Of a DNA stretch of 64,000 bases, positions 26,301 through 41,100 are shown piece by piece; position 1 is the first letter of the stretch; the number at the start of each line of letters is the position of its first letter. Origin of the DNA: Tenrec ecaudatus (taxonomy: Eukaryota > Chordata > Mammalia > Afrosoricida > Tenrecidae); contig NC_134539.1 in NCBI RefSeq assembly GCF_050624435.1, positions 47,524,001 to 47,588,000 on the forward strand, read 5' to 3'. The translations under genes and the position numbers were made by a program. Below the pieces are notes generated by a model that saw only the letters and a program-made list of their open reading frames with translations, was not told the origin of the DNA and searched no databases.

Positions 26301-29300
26301 GCCTTTCTTCTGCATTCCCCCGGGGTAAACGCAAACCACCCCTCTTTAGGTCCGTAGTTGACAGCAAGCTGTCCCACCAGGGACCTTGTTTGTTGTTAAA
26401 GATCACAGTACTGGTCCCCTTTAGTAAGTCGATTTCAGTTGTGCTATCCCGGATGAAAAAAGGGCCGCACATCTCTGGAAAGATGGTCTCAAAGAAGCGA
26501 ACTTCAATGTTTTCTACTCCCTGGACAACTGTGGATGCCAATGAGAGCCTTCCTAGTCAAGCCTATTGGAACAAGAAGAAAATGAACAGAAGCAGGCCTA
26601 TTTGCTTGCCAACCCGATTGAGCCTTCTATGATTCCCAGGATTGTTCTGTGTTGCCCATGGTGGGGATGATGCCTTTTAATGGCATTTCCATTTGACTGT
26701 AGCTTTGGTTGCAATGGTGGAAATGGGGGTTTGGCAGAGGCCGATTCCAAATGCTGTGTTGTATTAGGAGAGATAAAATAGCTATAACCTTGGCTTTGTG
26801 GGGCTCCCCTCCCCATTTCTCTGTCCATTGTCTGTTGTGTACTCACTACTGTCACGTCTCTTCCTATGCATAGGGTCTGCAGGACACAGTCCAGCTGCCT
26901 CTTTGCATTTCCCAGACTGTGATTCTTCCTGGCAGCAGGCAGCCTCAGATTTCTCCTGCAGGAAAGTTGGCAGGTTTGCACTGCTGTGCTTTGCAAGCCA
27001 CAACTCAGGGGCTGGGATATGCGATGGTAGTTATTTTAACATAACTTAGATCTATTGTCTTATTTATAGCAAATAAAAACAAACGGAAGATATAATCCTA
27101 CTGCCAGCATATCACATGCTCTCTTTCTTCACATTCCACATACAATGTTGACAGAGTTTAAGCATGTGCTCTGGCCTATCTTTACAATAACACTTCGTTA
27201 AGGTCGTTTATTTAGTTTTGCTGTTGTTAAGAATCCACATAGCATGTGGTCTGCAGAAAGCTAAGGAAGACAGCGGGAGCCCAGGACTCATCTGAGGGAA
27301 CTGCACAGGCAACAAGCCTCCGGTGAATCCAGATCGAGGGCGGGAGGGACTGAGTCCTAAACTGAGAGCATTGGAGAGGCCGCTGTAGAAGATCAAAGGC
27401 ACAAATCTGACTTGACCAGTTACAACGTTGTCCGTTGATCCCCCTCTGATGGGTGCTGGACCTGATCACGTTTTCAAAATTTTCTGTAATTTTGGATTGT
27501 TTTGCTTTGTTTTTGTTTGATAGGGCGTATCTCAGAGGTGTTATGTCATTGGAAGTCACCCTCTGGACGTTGTGTTATGTGCTTCTCAGTGTTTCGGTAT
27601 TTGACACCCAGGATTGATGAATCTACAGGGACGGCAAGTGGAATAAGGGTTTTGGGGGGTGGGTACAGTGGTGGTACTAGGGTAAAGGGGAGACGATGTC
27701 AAGGAGTCCAGGAAGAAAAAGAATATTTGGAAACCGATTGTAGTAACAATTGTACAATTCTGCTTGATGAGATTGAACTATGGAAAGATATGATATATGT
27801 ATTAACTCCCAAGGAATAATTTTTAATGGAAAAAGAATACACACAGCAATGACACACCGATTCAAATTTCCACATGTATAATTCATAATATTTTAATTGT
27901 ATGCTATTGCATGGAAATAGCAACATTCCTTTAACCATTCTACTAATAAAAGACACTTAGATTGTTTTCATTTTATGGAAAAAGAATGTTCAAATGATTA
28001 CACATACAGTGGTTTGTTTTTCCCCGAAATATGCCTGTAGGGAAAATTTCCAGGGATGAGATAATTGTGTGAAAAAGAAGGAAGAGTTTGTGGCTAACTG
28101 AGCTGTCCAATCCCGTCATTAAGTGCTGCCCAAGTGTCAGTGCTTCTGGCAATAGACGGGAATGCTCATTCCAACACGTACGGAGCATGTAAAACCTACC
28201 ATCCTATTCTTATCTTCAAAATAACAAGGGCTTTCACACCCAGAGCTCTGAGGTATGTTGGGATGGGTGTAAACATTTTTTGCATGTTACTTCATTTAAC
28301 TCTCACAAAGCCTGTGTGAGGGAAATCCTTGTGATGAACACTGAAGCTAAGGCAAAGAGGTTAAGTGCATTACTCACGGTTCCATAGCTAGGAAGTGTAG
28401 ACATGTATTTGAACCCGCCAAATCTGAATCCAGGACCTGCCTATTCAACCATTATACTATGCTGCCTTGCAATATGTTTTCAGCTTATAGTTATTTAATT
28501 AAATAAATAGTTGCTTAACTATTCTATAACAGCTTATAGTCATTTAACTAGTGTATTAAATTATACATTAGCAGAGAATCATATTCATGCATATCAACAT
28601 TAATATTTTTATTGTGGTAAATATCTATGCAATAAAATGGCATTTACCATTTCAACAATCTTTACATGCACAGTTCAACTATATGATGTTGATCATGTTG
28701 TTCAACTCATATCTGTTAACAAAGTTTCCCTTGTGTTAGTTTTTGCTTAATATTTTGCATTAACAGATGCATATATATGTTCAAGTGAGAATTTCACTAT
28801 GTTCTTTTTTGTAAGCTTCCTTCTTGAAAATTGTGCTTTTGAGTAAGGATAGCAGTGAGATAATTCTTTTTTTTTTGGTAATTCTTAAGGTTTTGGACAT
28901 TTATTTTCATCATATGGCTTAACCATCACTATTACCCATCTTTTAGGTCTTTGTGTTTTTTTTTAACCACTTGTCAGTATTTAGTGTTCAGGAACTATGT
29001 ATTACATTGCCAAGGGTTAAATAAATTGCAGTTGTTTCATCCATCTAGGATACTCTAAGCATGTTTGTTGTTGTTTTTAGATGCTCACGGTCCTATAATC
29101 AATTCTGTCCTGCCAGGTACCAAAGAAACTTACCTTATTGACTTTCTTGAACAACTGAAATGTGGGTAACACTTTGATGTGACATGTTTGGACCAACTCC
29201 TGGGAAAGAAAAGAATTGGCATGAGGTCAGAGTTTTGGATGTCCTTCTTTCTGGTCCAAGGATACTGCTTGGTGACTTTTCAGGTGGCATGTTTGAAAGG

Positions 29301-32300
29301 CCAGGAAGACCTGACTCATTATGGATTCTCCTGCCCAGAGTTTTTCTACCACACCCTCTACATACGCTACAGTGGAAGATGATGGTTCCTAAGATTGCTG
29401 GATTCTTCTGTTCCAGTGCTCAAGGAAAGGATGCGTGACTGAGGCTGGGACAGAAAGGGCACTGACAGGCTGAGTGGGCTTTATCTGAGATAAAGATGTT
29501 GAGATTCCCCAGTGGGACTCAGTATCAAGAACGCATGTTATAAAACGTAGGAAAGAGTACTAAAAACTTACACCGACCCCAAGCAGATTCCAACTTATTG
29601 TGGAAGGAGATCGGATTTCTGAGGCTGTCAACCTTGCCGGGAGCAGTTCGCAAGGCTGGTCATTTTGAACCAATGACCTTGCAGTTAACAGACTGAGGCA
29701 TAGCCCACGGTGCACGAGAGCTCTTGGAAAGAGCAAAGGTATCTTTACTACAAATCATACCTGGCACATGGGGTGATGCGTCACTACTGTCTTTGGTAGG
29801 TGCCATTGCACCAGTTCTGACCCATGGCGATCCTAGACACCACAGAATGAAACATTGCCTGGTCCTGCACCATCCTCACAATTGTTCCTGTACTTGAGCC
29901 TACTGTCACAACCACAATGCCAACCCCTCTCTTTGGAGAGCCTTCTTCTCTTTCACCGCCCATCTGCTTTACCGAGCACCATGGCCTTCTCCCTGGACTG
30001 GTCTCTCCTGACAGCATGTCCAAAGTACGTAAGATGAGATGCCTCACCATACTCGCCTCTAAGGAGCATTCTGGCTGGACTTCCTCCAAGACAAATTTGC
30101 TTGTCCTTTGAGTAGTCCACGGTACTCTTAACATTCTTCTCCAGCACCAAAATTCCAAAGTATCAATTCGTTCCCAGTCTCCTTTGTTCAATGTTCAATG
30201 TCCAACTTTTGCATGCATATGAGGCAATGAGAGATACCATAGCTTGGGTCATTTGCTTTTCAGCATTTTAAAGAGATCTTGTGCAGCAGATTTACCCAAT
30301 GCAATTCATCTTTTAATCTATTGACGGCAGCTTCCGTGAGCATTGATTGCAGATACCAGCAAGGTGAAATTCATGACAACGTCAACCTTTTCTCCATTCA
30401 TCATGATCTTCCCTATTGGTCTAGTGGAGAGAATGTTGGTCTTGTTTACACTGGGCGGTTATCCACCCTGAAGGCTGCAATCCTTGATCTTCATCAAGTG
30501 TTTCAAGTCCTCCTCAGTTGCAGTGAGCAAGGTTTGTATCTGCATATCACAGGTGGTTAATAAGCCTTCCTCCAATTCTGAGGCCACGTTCTGCATATAC
30601 GCCATCTTCTCTGATTAGATGCTCAGCGCACAGATTGAATCCATATGGTGAGAGAATACAACCCTGGTGCAAACTTTTCCTGATTTTAAACCCTGCCGCA
30701 TTCCCTCATTCTCCTCACTGAATTTTCATCCATGTACGAGTTCGGCATGAGCACCATTAAGTGTTCTGGAATTCCAAGTTTTCTCCGGGCTAGCTATAGT
30801 TTGTTATGACCCAGGGTGATAGACTCACCAAGTATTTTCAATGAAGCCCGCGCAGTTCTTTCTTTTGAACCGTTTCTTTGTCCATCTTTGTGAACGATTT
30901 GGTACCAATGGATAAGAAACTCATTCCAAATCTGAGTTGTTTTAATCCATTCCAATATGCTGCCAAGGGTCAGTTTCTGTTTATCTTATTTAGGAGTCAA
31001 AAGAAAATTAGCGACCTATCATTTCAATAGAATTGAACTTCTTTCTCTACTGTACCTAAGGTTTTAATTTCTGTCTTCCCACCATCTCAATGTATGTCCA
31101 CGTACACAGACATGCACTGGAAATTTCATTGTCACAGTGAAGACAACAAATTAGAAACACAAGAAAGAAAATAGCCATTTTGTTTCACCACAAAAGGCAA
31201 AGAACTATAGTAAAAAAGACAGAAAGAAGCGAATAGCGGCAAGTTGTGGAGAAACTGAAGCCCCATGTGCTACTGGTGGGATCACAAGAGAGGAAGCCAC
31301 TTAAAATTCATCTGCGAGTTTCCGAAAAGGTTAAACATGACTACATTTGTGACCTGACAGTTTCACTCCAGGTATATACCCAGGAGAAATAAACACACAC
31401 ATGCCCATACAAAAGACGTGCATGCTTGTAATAACACTATTTATAATAACCCCAAAGCTAAAGCAACCCAAAGGGCCATCAACTGACCAAGGATGAAACA
31501 AAATATGGAATAGCCACACCATGGAATAATGTTCAGCAAGAAAAAGAAATGATTTTCTGACACAGATGAAACTTGGAAAATACTATAAATGAAGCAAGTC
31601 AGTCACGAAAGACCACATATTGCATGATTTCATTTAGATAAAATATTAATTTAGATAAAATGATCTCTCTCTTTTTTTAATGTGTAAGAAATAGTTTTTA
31701 TCAAGAAATAATTGTATAACAGGAAAACATCCCAGTTCAGTCCAACTCAAGTACATATGTTTGATATGAGTCCATAAGTCCCTCTTCACACTCACGAAGC
31801 CACATGCAATGATGCAGAATGCAGGAGGAACATCACTGGCCAGTGGGTGCAAAGTCTCTTGGATCCAATGGAGGTGAGCACATCTCCAGGGCTCTTGCCG
31901 GTCTCAGCATGGCTAATCAATAGGAAGGTGAAGGCAGGTGTGTGTGTGTGTCGGGGGGAGGTTCCTAGGACCTGTCTTATGAGAGGTCATCATCTAGCTT
32001 CAACTTGATTGACAGGCTAGACTCCATCACTACTCTTTTATATTTTCAAGTTGATGTGAAATTATGTAACACCAGACATACCTAGGGACAGGATTGGGCC
32101 TTGGAGAAATCCAGTCCCATGACTATCCATTGGGCATTTATGTGCTTAGCTTTGTGCTCCATGGTCTGGGGACAGCCATTGATTTGGGATCTGCTAATAC
32201 AGGCTTTCTTGAGGGGCAATTCTCCCCTATGAGTCAGCATCAACTCAGTGGTGGGTTATTTTGGGTTGTTGCTTTGTTTAATATAGGCATTAAGGAACCT

Positions 32301-35300
32301 TGGTTGCGTTTTGGGCTGCAAACTTCAAGGCCAGCAATTTGAAACCAGTTGTCAATCCTGGGAGAAAGAAAAGACTTGCTTTCTGAAGAGCTACAGTCTT
32401 GGAACCCACAGGGGTTTTCCAACCCTGCCTGCAGGGTCATTATGAGTCGGGATTGAGTCAATGGCGGCAAGTTTGGTTTGAGTTTGGTGGCATAGTGGGT
32501 TAAGTGTGTGATTGCTAAGAAATTATATTTTAATGAAGCAATTAAAAGTAAAAAGAAGATAATGATCCTTAGACACGTATTCTGAAGGCAGAGTATATAA
32601 TTTAGTTTAAGGGACTGCCAAACATTCTCACACTTGAAGAAAGCCTGAAGGAAACTGAGAAAGGGAACTTCTAGCAGGTTCCTGGCACTGCCATGCATTT
32701 TATGTATCTTACTGCATTTTATCTTCTCGTGTAATATCATAATGAAGCTTACTGAGATTAAATGATAACAGGTCACACAAGTATTACAAAGCAAAGCTGG
32801 TTGAAGAACAGGTTTTTTTTTTCATTCTAAACTTCAAATTCAGTTTAATATATGAATGCTGAAAACCAAACCCATTGAAGTGCAGTTAATTTTGATTCAT
32901 AGCGATCCTACTGACCAGAACGGAACTGCTCCAAACACTTCCAAGGTTGCCAATCTTTGTCGGCACAGAAGACCCCATCTCTCGCCAGTGAGGCAGCTGA
33001 TGGGTTCACACGGACAAGCTCTTGGCTAACAGTTGATGGCTTAATCATTGTGCTCCCGGGGTTCCCTATACTTTCCTATGAATACACCACTGTTATTGTT
33101 GTAGGGTATTTTTGCATTACAAATGAACAAATATTAACCAGGAGAATTTTGTGGAAACATTGTATATTGTAAGACACATTTGGATGCATGGAATGAGCCT
33201 GATTATTCTTTGTATATATGTTGGCACAGAGTGGCGACTCTTAGGACAGGAGGGAGGGGTTTCCTGGAATTCTTTGTGATTTTTTTTAATCCCACAAAAA
33301 GCATGATACAAAACAAGAGGAAAGTGAGGTGTAATAAAGTGTTTGTAATCCATTGAGTTAGGCTTTAGCCATTGTGATAGGTGGGCTTGTTGCGCCAACA
33401 TGGCCAATGAGCACATGTGAAATTGATTGTAGGGCGGAAAGATAAATAGCTCAGCAAGCCTCGCCTCACCCCTCTCTCTCTTGCTCTTGCCTTGCTTGTT
33501 CTGTGCCTCCATTTGCAAGCTACACTATCTGAGGGATGCCTACTCATGGACTGTGTCGCTGTAACTTGAGGTTCCTTCAAGACCTGCTTCGCCAAGCTAC
33601 TGGAAGGTACATCTCTTGAACTGAGGACTGTCAGATACTGTCATTTGGCTGACTGTTGGTGACCTGCTTGCTGTTTGCTGCCTGTGGCCGGATAGCCTGC
33701 ACTGCTCCACGGAGGACTACCCCGCGGCCCTCAAGACTTGAAGACTGCCGCTGTACTAGCTGCCTCATGGACGTGAGTTGCACTGAGTCATTTGTGCTGC
33801 TTTATAGATTAACTGTTTATTTCTTATGTTATCTATCTATATAAATATATACAAAATTATTAGTGTCCTGGTTTTGTTTCTCTAGAAAACCCTAACACAC
33901 TGGTACCAGGAGTGCTTCTAGAGAAATAAAATCATAAATACGGGCTTCTTAAATTGACTCTCCAGCTTGATTAGTTTTAACTGCATTAATAATGCTATTT
34001 CTACCCCTAAAGGCATGGCCAAGTCTGCCACTCTGACTAATCCATGGTGTGAAATAGCAAAGCTAATATCTACAGTAACACCCCGGACAGATGAGGTGCT
34101 GGTTAAAGGCAAGGCTCTGGGTGAACGTATGTTTGATATTTTCCAGCAGTTTTGTCAGGATGGCAAGTATAGGGAAGCTGGTTGGCTGGCCCCCCCTACA
34201 ATGGAAAGTGTGGTTAAGGAGAGGGATGGTCTCAGGGCCTCAGGAACTGACGTACAGCCTTAAAAGCATCCGCCTGTGCTACAAAGGAGCGCCTCCTCTC
34301 TAGCAATAGAGCTGACATTGCTGAGAAGCAGGTCCAGAGTCTCATGCGAGTGGCTGAATTACAACGTCGGCTGAATTGCAGATCTAGAGCAGTGTCTGAT
34401 ACCAAAGTGAGGGTGTTTATAAGAAAAAGTTGGAACCCTGAAACATGGGATGGGAATATATGGGTTGATGATCCAGAAGAGGAGGATATTGAGCCCCTGC
34501 AAACAATTAAACCACCCCAGTCAATAGATCCACCCCTCCCACCTGAAGGTATTAATCCACTGTCAATAAAACAAGCCACACCTGAGCAGATTAACCAAAC
34601 TGCTCAAGCTGAAATGCCAGGTGGGGCTGCATCTGTAGCATTGCCTGAGGGGAATGCCTTATAAGATATTGCTGAGAGCGCCCAGGAAGCACCCTCACCA
34701 CCCATTATTTCCTCTAGACCTGTCACCAAAATTAAGTCTCAGCAAGCTCCTAAAGGTGAGGTTGAGATGATTATCCAAGAAGTGAGCTATACTCCAAGAT
34801 CTGCCCGAGCTTTCGAATACTTACCCGCAGAAGCCTGGGGAATGTCCCTGGGAATGGCTGCTAAGGGTGTGGGATACTGCTGCGCGAAATGTAATATTAG
34901 ACGGGTTTAAATATCTGGATATGGGACCCCTAAGCACAGATTCTTTTTTCAATGTCTCAGTGAGCGAGGTTAAGAGAGGATCTAATTCCTTATTTGGATG
35001 GTTTGCTGAAGCATGGACTGCCAGATGGCCTAGATTAGACCAATTTGAGGTGCCTGACCTACCTTGGTACACTGTAGAAGAAGGTATCCAAAAGCTTAGA
35101 GAAATTGGTATGTTGGAATGGATCTATCAGGATTTCCCATAGACCCAAAAAGGGGGTGTCCTGAGGACAACCCTTCACAACAACCATAAGGAACAAGTTC
35201 CTGAAGTGGGCACCAACATCTCTGAAGACTCCTGTAATTGCTCTTTTATGTGCACCAGGATTAACAGTGGGAACTGCCCTAAATAAACTCTGACATTTGC

Positions 35301-38135
35301 CCACAATGGGGCTGATTGGGCCCCATGATGGTAGAGGGAAGGTGTCAGCACTGAATCAGCAGAGACAAAGTGGATGTGGTTATAATAAACAGCAAGGTTT
35401 CCGTAGCAATCAAATCAAACTATCTCGTGTGGACTTATGACATTGGATACTTAGTCACAGTGTCACTAGGAGTGAAATACATGGGAAACCTGCTAAATAT
35501 TTACATGATCTGTACAGGCAGAAGAATGCTAGATCAGGTGAACAGCAGAATAGACAGTCACGATCACTCAATCAATTCCCAGACCTGAGTCAGTTTACAG
35601 ACCCACAACCCCTTGAATGAGGGAAGGCCGGGTCTCTTTGAAGGAGGACCTGCTACATCACTGAAGGTTTATACTGTTAGTCTTTCTTCTAGCCTTCCCC
35701 AAAGGGACCTGCAGCCTTTCACAAGAGTGACTGTTCATTGGGGGAAAGGAAATATTCAAACGTTTCGGGGATTACTGGACACTGGCTCAGAACTGACACT
35801 AGTTCCAGGAGACCCACAGTGTTTCAAAGACCCACCAGTCAGATTGGGGGCTTATGGAGGTCAAGTTGTCCATGGAGCTTTAGCTCAGGTACACCTCACT
35901 GTGGGTCCAGTGGGCCCCCAGACCCATCCTGTGGTTATTTCCCCAGTTCCAGAATGCATCATTGGAATAGACATACTTAGTAACTGGCAGAACCCCCATA
36001 TCGGATCCCTAAAATGTGGAATAAGGGCTATCATGGTAGGAAAGGCCAAGTGGACACCATTAGAACTGCCGTTGCCTAGGAAAATAGTAAACCAAAAGCA
36101 GTACCGCATTCCTGGAGGGATTGCAGAGATCAGTGCCACCACCAAAGACTTGAGAGATGCATGAGTGGTGATTCCTACCACATCCCCATTTAACTCACAT
36201 ATTTGGCCTGTAAAGAAGACAGATGGATCCTGGAGAATGACAGTGGATTATGCTAAACTTAACTAGGTGGTGACTCCAATTGCAGCTGCTGTTCCAGATG
36301 TGATTTCATTGCTTGAGCAAATCAGTTCTTCTCCTGGTCCTTGGTATGCAGCTATTGTTCTGGCCAATGCCTTCTTCCCAATACCGGTCTTGAAGGACCA
36401 CCAGAAGCAGTTTGCCTTCAGCTGGCAGGGGCAACAATATAGTTTCACAACTCTCCTCCAGTGCTACATCAACTCTTCTGTCCTGTGCCATAATTTAGTC
36501 TGAAGGGACCTTGATCACCTGTCTATTCCACAAAATATCACAGTAGTCCACTATATTGATGACATTATGCTGATTGGACCCACTAAGGAGGATGTATCAA
36601 AGACTAGATTCACTGGTACAACATCTGTGTACAAGAGGTTGGGAAATTAACCCAGTGAAGATTCAAGCACCCTCCACATCAGTAACATTTCTAGGGGTCC
36701 AGTGGTGTAGAGCATGTCGAGATATTCCTACTAAAGGGAAGAATAAGCTATTGCATTGCCCTCCCCCCACAACAACTAAACAGGAAGCACACACCTAGTG
36801 GGCCTCTTTGGATTTTGGAGGCAACATGTACCTCACTTGGGTGTTCTACTTCGACCTATTTATCACATAACATGAAAGGCCTCCAATTCTGAGTGAGGCC
36901 CAGAACAAGAAAAGGCTCAACAGGTTCAGGCAAGCTGCTTTGCTACTGGGACCATATGATCCAGCTGACCCAATGGTGCTAGACGTGTCAGTTGTAGATA
37001 AAAATGCAGTGTGGAGTCTTTGGCAGACCCCTATTGGTGAATCACAGCGTAGACCATTGGGATTTTGGAGTAAAGTCCTTGGCTCAACAGGTTAAGAAGG
37101 GTGTCACTGTACTGAGTGGTGTAATTGATCCTGACTACCAAGGAGAAATTGGACTGGTGTTACATAAGGAAGATAAAGAAGAATATGCCTGGAATCCAGG
37201 AGATCCCATAGGTCAACTGTTAGTGTTACCATGACCTGTGATTAAAGTAAATGGTAAATTACAGCAACCCAATCCTGACAGGATGTCTAATGACACAGAC
37301 CCCTCAGGAATGAAGGTCTGGGTCACCACACCAGGCAAAAACCCGCAGCCAGCTGAGGTGCTTGCTGAGGGCAAAGGTAATACAGAATGGGTAGCAGAAA
37401 TAGGCAGTTCTAACTGTGATCAATTGCAAAAGCAAGGTTTGTAATCGTTAGTGTATTTCCCTTATATGAGCTTATGGCATATCTTTCCTTTGTTCATGTA
37501 TGATATATCAGATACAATTGGACTCAGTGTGTTTTTATATATAGTTATGATAGATGTTTGATGTTAAGTATAAGTGTGATTTCATTAATGTCTGGAAATT
37601 ATATATGACTAAATAATTGTGTACAGATGCCAAGGGGTAGATTTTGATAGCAAGGGGTAGATTTTGATAGGTGGGTTTGTTGTGCCAACATGGTCAATGA
37701 ACACATGTGAGATTGGTTGAAGGGTGGAGAGATCAATGGCTCATCAAGCCTCGCCTCTCTCTCTCTTGCTCTTTGATCATCAGACCAGTGTGCAGCTGCC
37801 TTGCTTTCTGTGCCTCAATTTGCAAGCTACACTATCTGAGGGATGCCTACTCATGGACTGTGTCGCCGTAACTTGAGGTTCCTTCAAGACCTGCTTCGCC
37901 AAGCTACTGGAAGGTACATCTCTTGAACGGAGGACTGTTAGATCCTGTCATCTAGCTGACTGTTGGTGACCTGCTTGCTGTTTGCTGCCTGTGGCCGGAT
38001 AGCCTGCACTGCTCCACGGAGGACTACCCCGCGGCCCTCAAGACTTGAAGGATTGCTGGTTTAGTAGCTGTCTCATGGACGTGAGTTGCACTGAGTCATT
38101 TGTGCTGCTTTATAGATTAGTTAACTGTTTATTTC

Positions 38136-38194
<59 letters not shown>

Positions 38195-41100
38195 CGAAAT
38201 TATTAGTGTCCTGGTTTTGTTTCTCTAGAGAACCCTTTCTAACACAGCAATTGATTCAAAATCCAAAATTGCAAGGGACAAAAAAACATTTTTCACTTGG
38301 AATTCCATTTTCACCGACTAGCATCAGCTATGTAGAGCAACTCTGCTGAGAAGGATTCTGGGGCTGGGTCCAGACCAAGAATGGGATTGGTCAGTAAAGT
38401 TAGCTGCCTTGTGAGAAGGGAGGGAGCAACAGTGGAGACACGTATCGGTATTTGCTACCATTTGTTTTCTAATATGAAGCATCCAAAACTTTTATCAAGG
38501 GTTTTGATACATAATTTGTGGAATGAGTTGTGAAATTCTACTTATAAGTTAAATTGTTTAGTCACATATACAAGTGCTATTCTAACATGTTGCATTTGCG
38601 ACTTAAGAATCTACAGAAATGTTTGGTTCTTACCTGAGCCTCGTCCACATCCACATTAGCAAACATGACGTTTTGGTATTGAAGAGACATTGCCTCCAAA
38701 ATAAAAGAATAAAAATTCCCGGTTACCTTGATATCAGTACTAAATAATGCCTTTTGGCAAAATTTAAAAAGGCTATGTTTACTACATTTAAAATAACTAA
38801 ATTTGAATAGAATCAATTTGAATATAATTTAATTTTAAGGATCAACATTGTGTGCTTTAATAAGTACAGGTAGGTTTGGGATTGATTCAGATAGATTCAA
38901 GAGCTTAAGTTTTAAAAGTTGACATATTAGTTGGCTTGTTGATAGAATTCTGATCAAGAAGGCAACATATGAGTAGAATTTCATATTCTCATTTAATCCA
39001 ACCTTTCTGGACCCGTGAAGGTTGGATGAAACCCCAGATGATTGCCCTTCTATCCTCTTTAAACTTTAACCAGAAATATCCCCCTAAAATCTTCTTTAAG
39101 CCAAATGATAGTTTCGCTTAATTAGCATAGAATATCTGTCTTGAGCATTGTCTTATTTTCCAAAACGATCAGTACGGGATCGGATTCACGAAGTAATTGT
39201 AAAGGTTACATAGAAAGTTTAGTGGAAGGAGCTCGCCTGGTGGTGCAGTGAGTTAAGCACCACACTTTCTGTCAAGAGAGGAAGGAAATTCTGAAAAGAC
39301 ATAAGAAAGATAGCACAACTAAAAGAGAGTAGCCAATGTCCCTGAATTGTACATGTAGAAATAGTTAAATTGCTGTATGTTCTACACATATTTATTTTAA
39401 CAGCAACAAAAAATAGTGATATTTTTAAAGGTGAGATTTTAGAAATTTCAGTGAAAATAAACCAGAGTATTTTCAGTTAGGTCAAGAAATCAGAACCTCT
39501 TGAGATTTGAAGTAATAGATTTTATAAAATTGACATAAGTGCAAAAAAAATGAAAAGAAAATATCCAGAGATTCTTTTTAGAGTATGTTGGGCCACAAAC
39601 AAACAAACAAACCCGAATTTATGAGGTCATAGAAAATTAGCTAGATAAAGTGACGAAAATGATCATTTAAAGACTATTAAAACATAAGCCAATGTGCACA
39701 TAAGATCTTAATATAAACGGGAAAATGACATAGAATATTTTACTTTGATATTTTAAATGGGACAAGGGCAAGACAGGCATATGTGGGACATAGGACTGGT
39801 TCTGAGAGGAAGGTTAGATCAGTGTTGCTGTTAGCTTCTGACTGACAGTCACTGCACAGAAGGAAACATTCACTGCCTGGTCACGGGCATGTGCCACCCT
39901 CAAAGTCAATGCTATGTGTGAACCCATTGCTATAGTGGCTGTCTCAATCCATCTTGTTGAGAGTCTCCTTTCCTCGACCTTCTACTTTACCAAGCATGAT
40001 GTCATGTCCTTCTTTAGGGTCTGGTTCCTCCTAATATTAGGCCCAACTCCTTCAGACTACACCTCACCATCCTGACATCCAAGTGTATTCCTTCCAAGAT
40101 AATTTGCCTCTTCTCCTGGCAGTCCATGGCATAGTCAGTGTTCCTTGCCAACACCATAATTCAAGTGTATCAATTCTTTTCTGTCTTCCACTTTAAAGAG
40201 CTCTTTTGCAACAAATTTGTCCAATGCCATACATTATCTAATTTCTTAATTGTGTAGATCTAAATAAAGAAATCCATAACAATTTCAATATTTTCTTCAT
40301 TGATCATAATGTTTATAGATCCCGTTGGGAGGGGATTTTGTTTTCTTTACAATAAGTTGTAATGTTTTCATCAGTTCTCTTCCCTTTTAGAAAGTGGTGT
40401 CATCTGCAAAGTGTAGGTTGCCAGTGAGTCTTCTTCCAATCCTGATTCCACATTTTTCTTCAAATAGACCAGTTTCTCAGATTTGTTCAGCCTGCGGAGG
40501 AAAGGATTCAACCGTGACACATACCTTTTGCAGTTTTAAGCCATGCACTATCCACCTGTTTCGATCGAGTGGTTGTGGCTTGGTCTAGTGCTGTGTGTTG
40601 AAAGTCAGTGTTGCTTGGCTTTTCTTCTCCGGAGAAAAGCTAGCAAGTTTCTCCGGAGTGGTTTGCCAAAACTGAGGGAGTCACACACGTGAGACAGGAA
40701 GACAAAGACAATGCATCGGAACAAAGATATTTAATAAGCACAGAAAGCTTCATTCACTAAGCGGGTTACTTCACGATTTGAGAGGAAGCTGATGACACCA
40801 TTGAACTTTATGGGAGTCAGGTGACAGGATCTTATCAGCTTGTCTCAGCCCCTATTGATCCTTATTCTTGCATCCTGATTGGTCTGTATTCCAGCATTTG
40901 GGTCATGACTTGTGGAATGAACTGTGTGAGGCAAATTGGGACGGTCAATCAGATCTCCAGCTAACCCTAACAGGACCAGTGGGACAGATCAGGAGAGGTG
41001 GGGTTGGGATGGGTCACTTGCATGTGACCCGTGGAGTGGATCATAGGGATGGGTCATTCAGACCTCATAGGTCATCTAGGCTGCTAGTTGAGCCTGACAC

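Larger units (their letters stand above)
33373..38246 (+). mobile_element. ERV-L-like provirus, internally deleted, in TXNDC8 intron 3
   Basis: Two LTRs (33373-33899; 37663-38246) bracket about 3.8 kb of internal sequence, antisense to TXNDC8. After a one-base gap the 5' LTR is followed by TGGTACCAGGAGTG, a primer-binding site of the leucine-tRNA type that gives ERV-L its name. In order: gag-like fragments, an aspartic protease with LLDTGSE, RT with YIDD, the start of RNase H, then an abrupt jump to a dUTPase-like C-terminus. No env. ERV-L elements lack env and carry dUTPase at the pol end, so the arrangement fits. Integrase and most of RNase H are missing, and stops and frameshifts are present, so it is not competent. 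Outer flanks gccat/gcaat differ by one base and may be the 5-bp duplication. Confidence 0.9.

Noticed and set aside
32240-32794. 184-codon minus-strand frame
   Set aside because: The lower-coordinate half is antisense AfroSINE; no recognised protein similarity and no splice or start context.
36263-37234. Provirus pol as a functional gene
   Set aside because: Stops, frame changes and loss of integrase and most of RNase H show it is dead.
38137-38194. Tandem repeats as a CRISPR-like array
   Set aside because: Simple tetranucleotide repeat with no spacers, in a mammalian LTR.
38577-38816. 79-codon minus-strand frame as a gene
   Set aside because: It is TXNDC8 exon 3 plus flanking intron on both sides.
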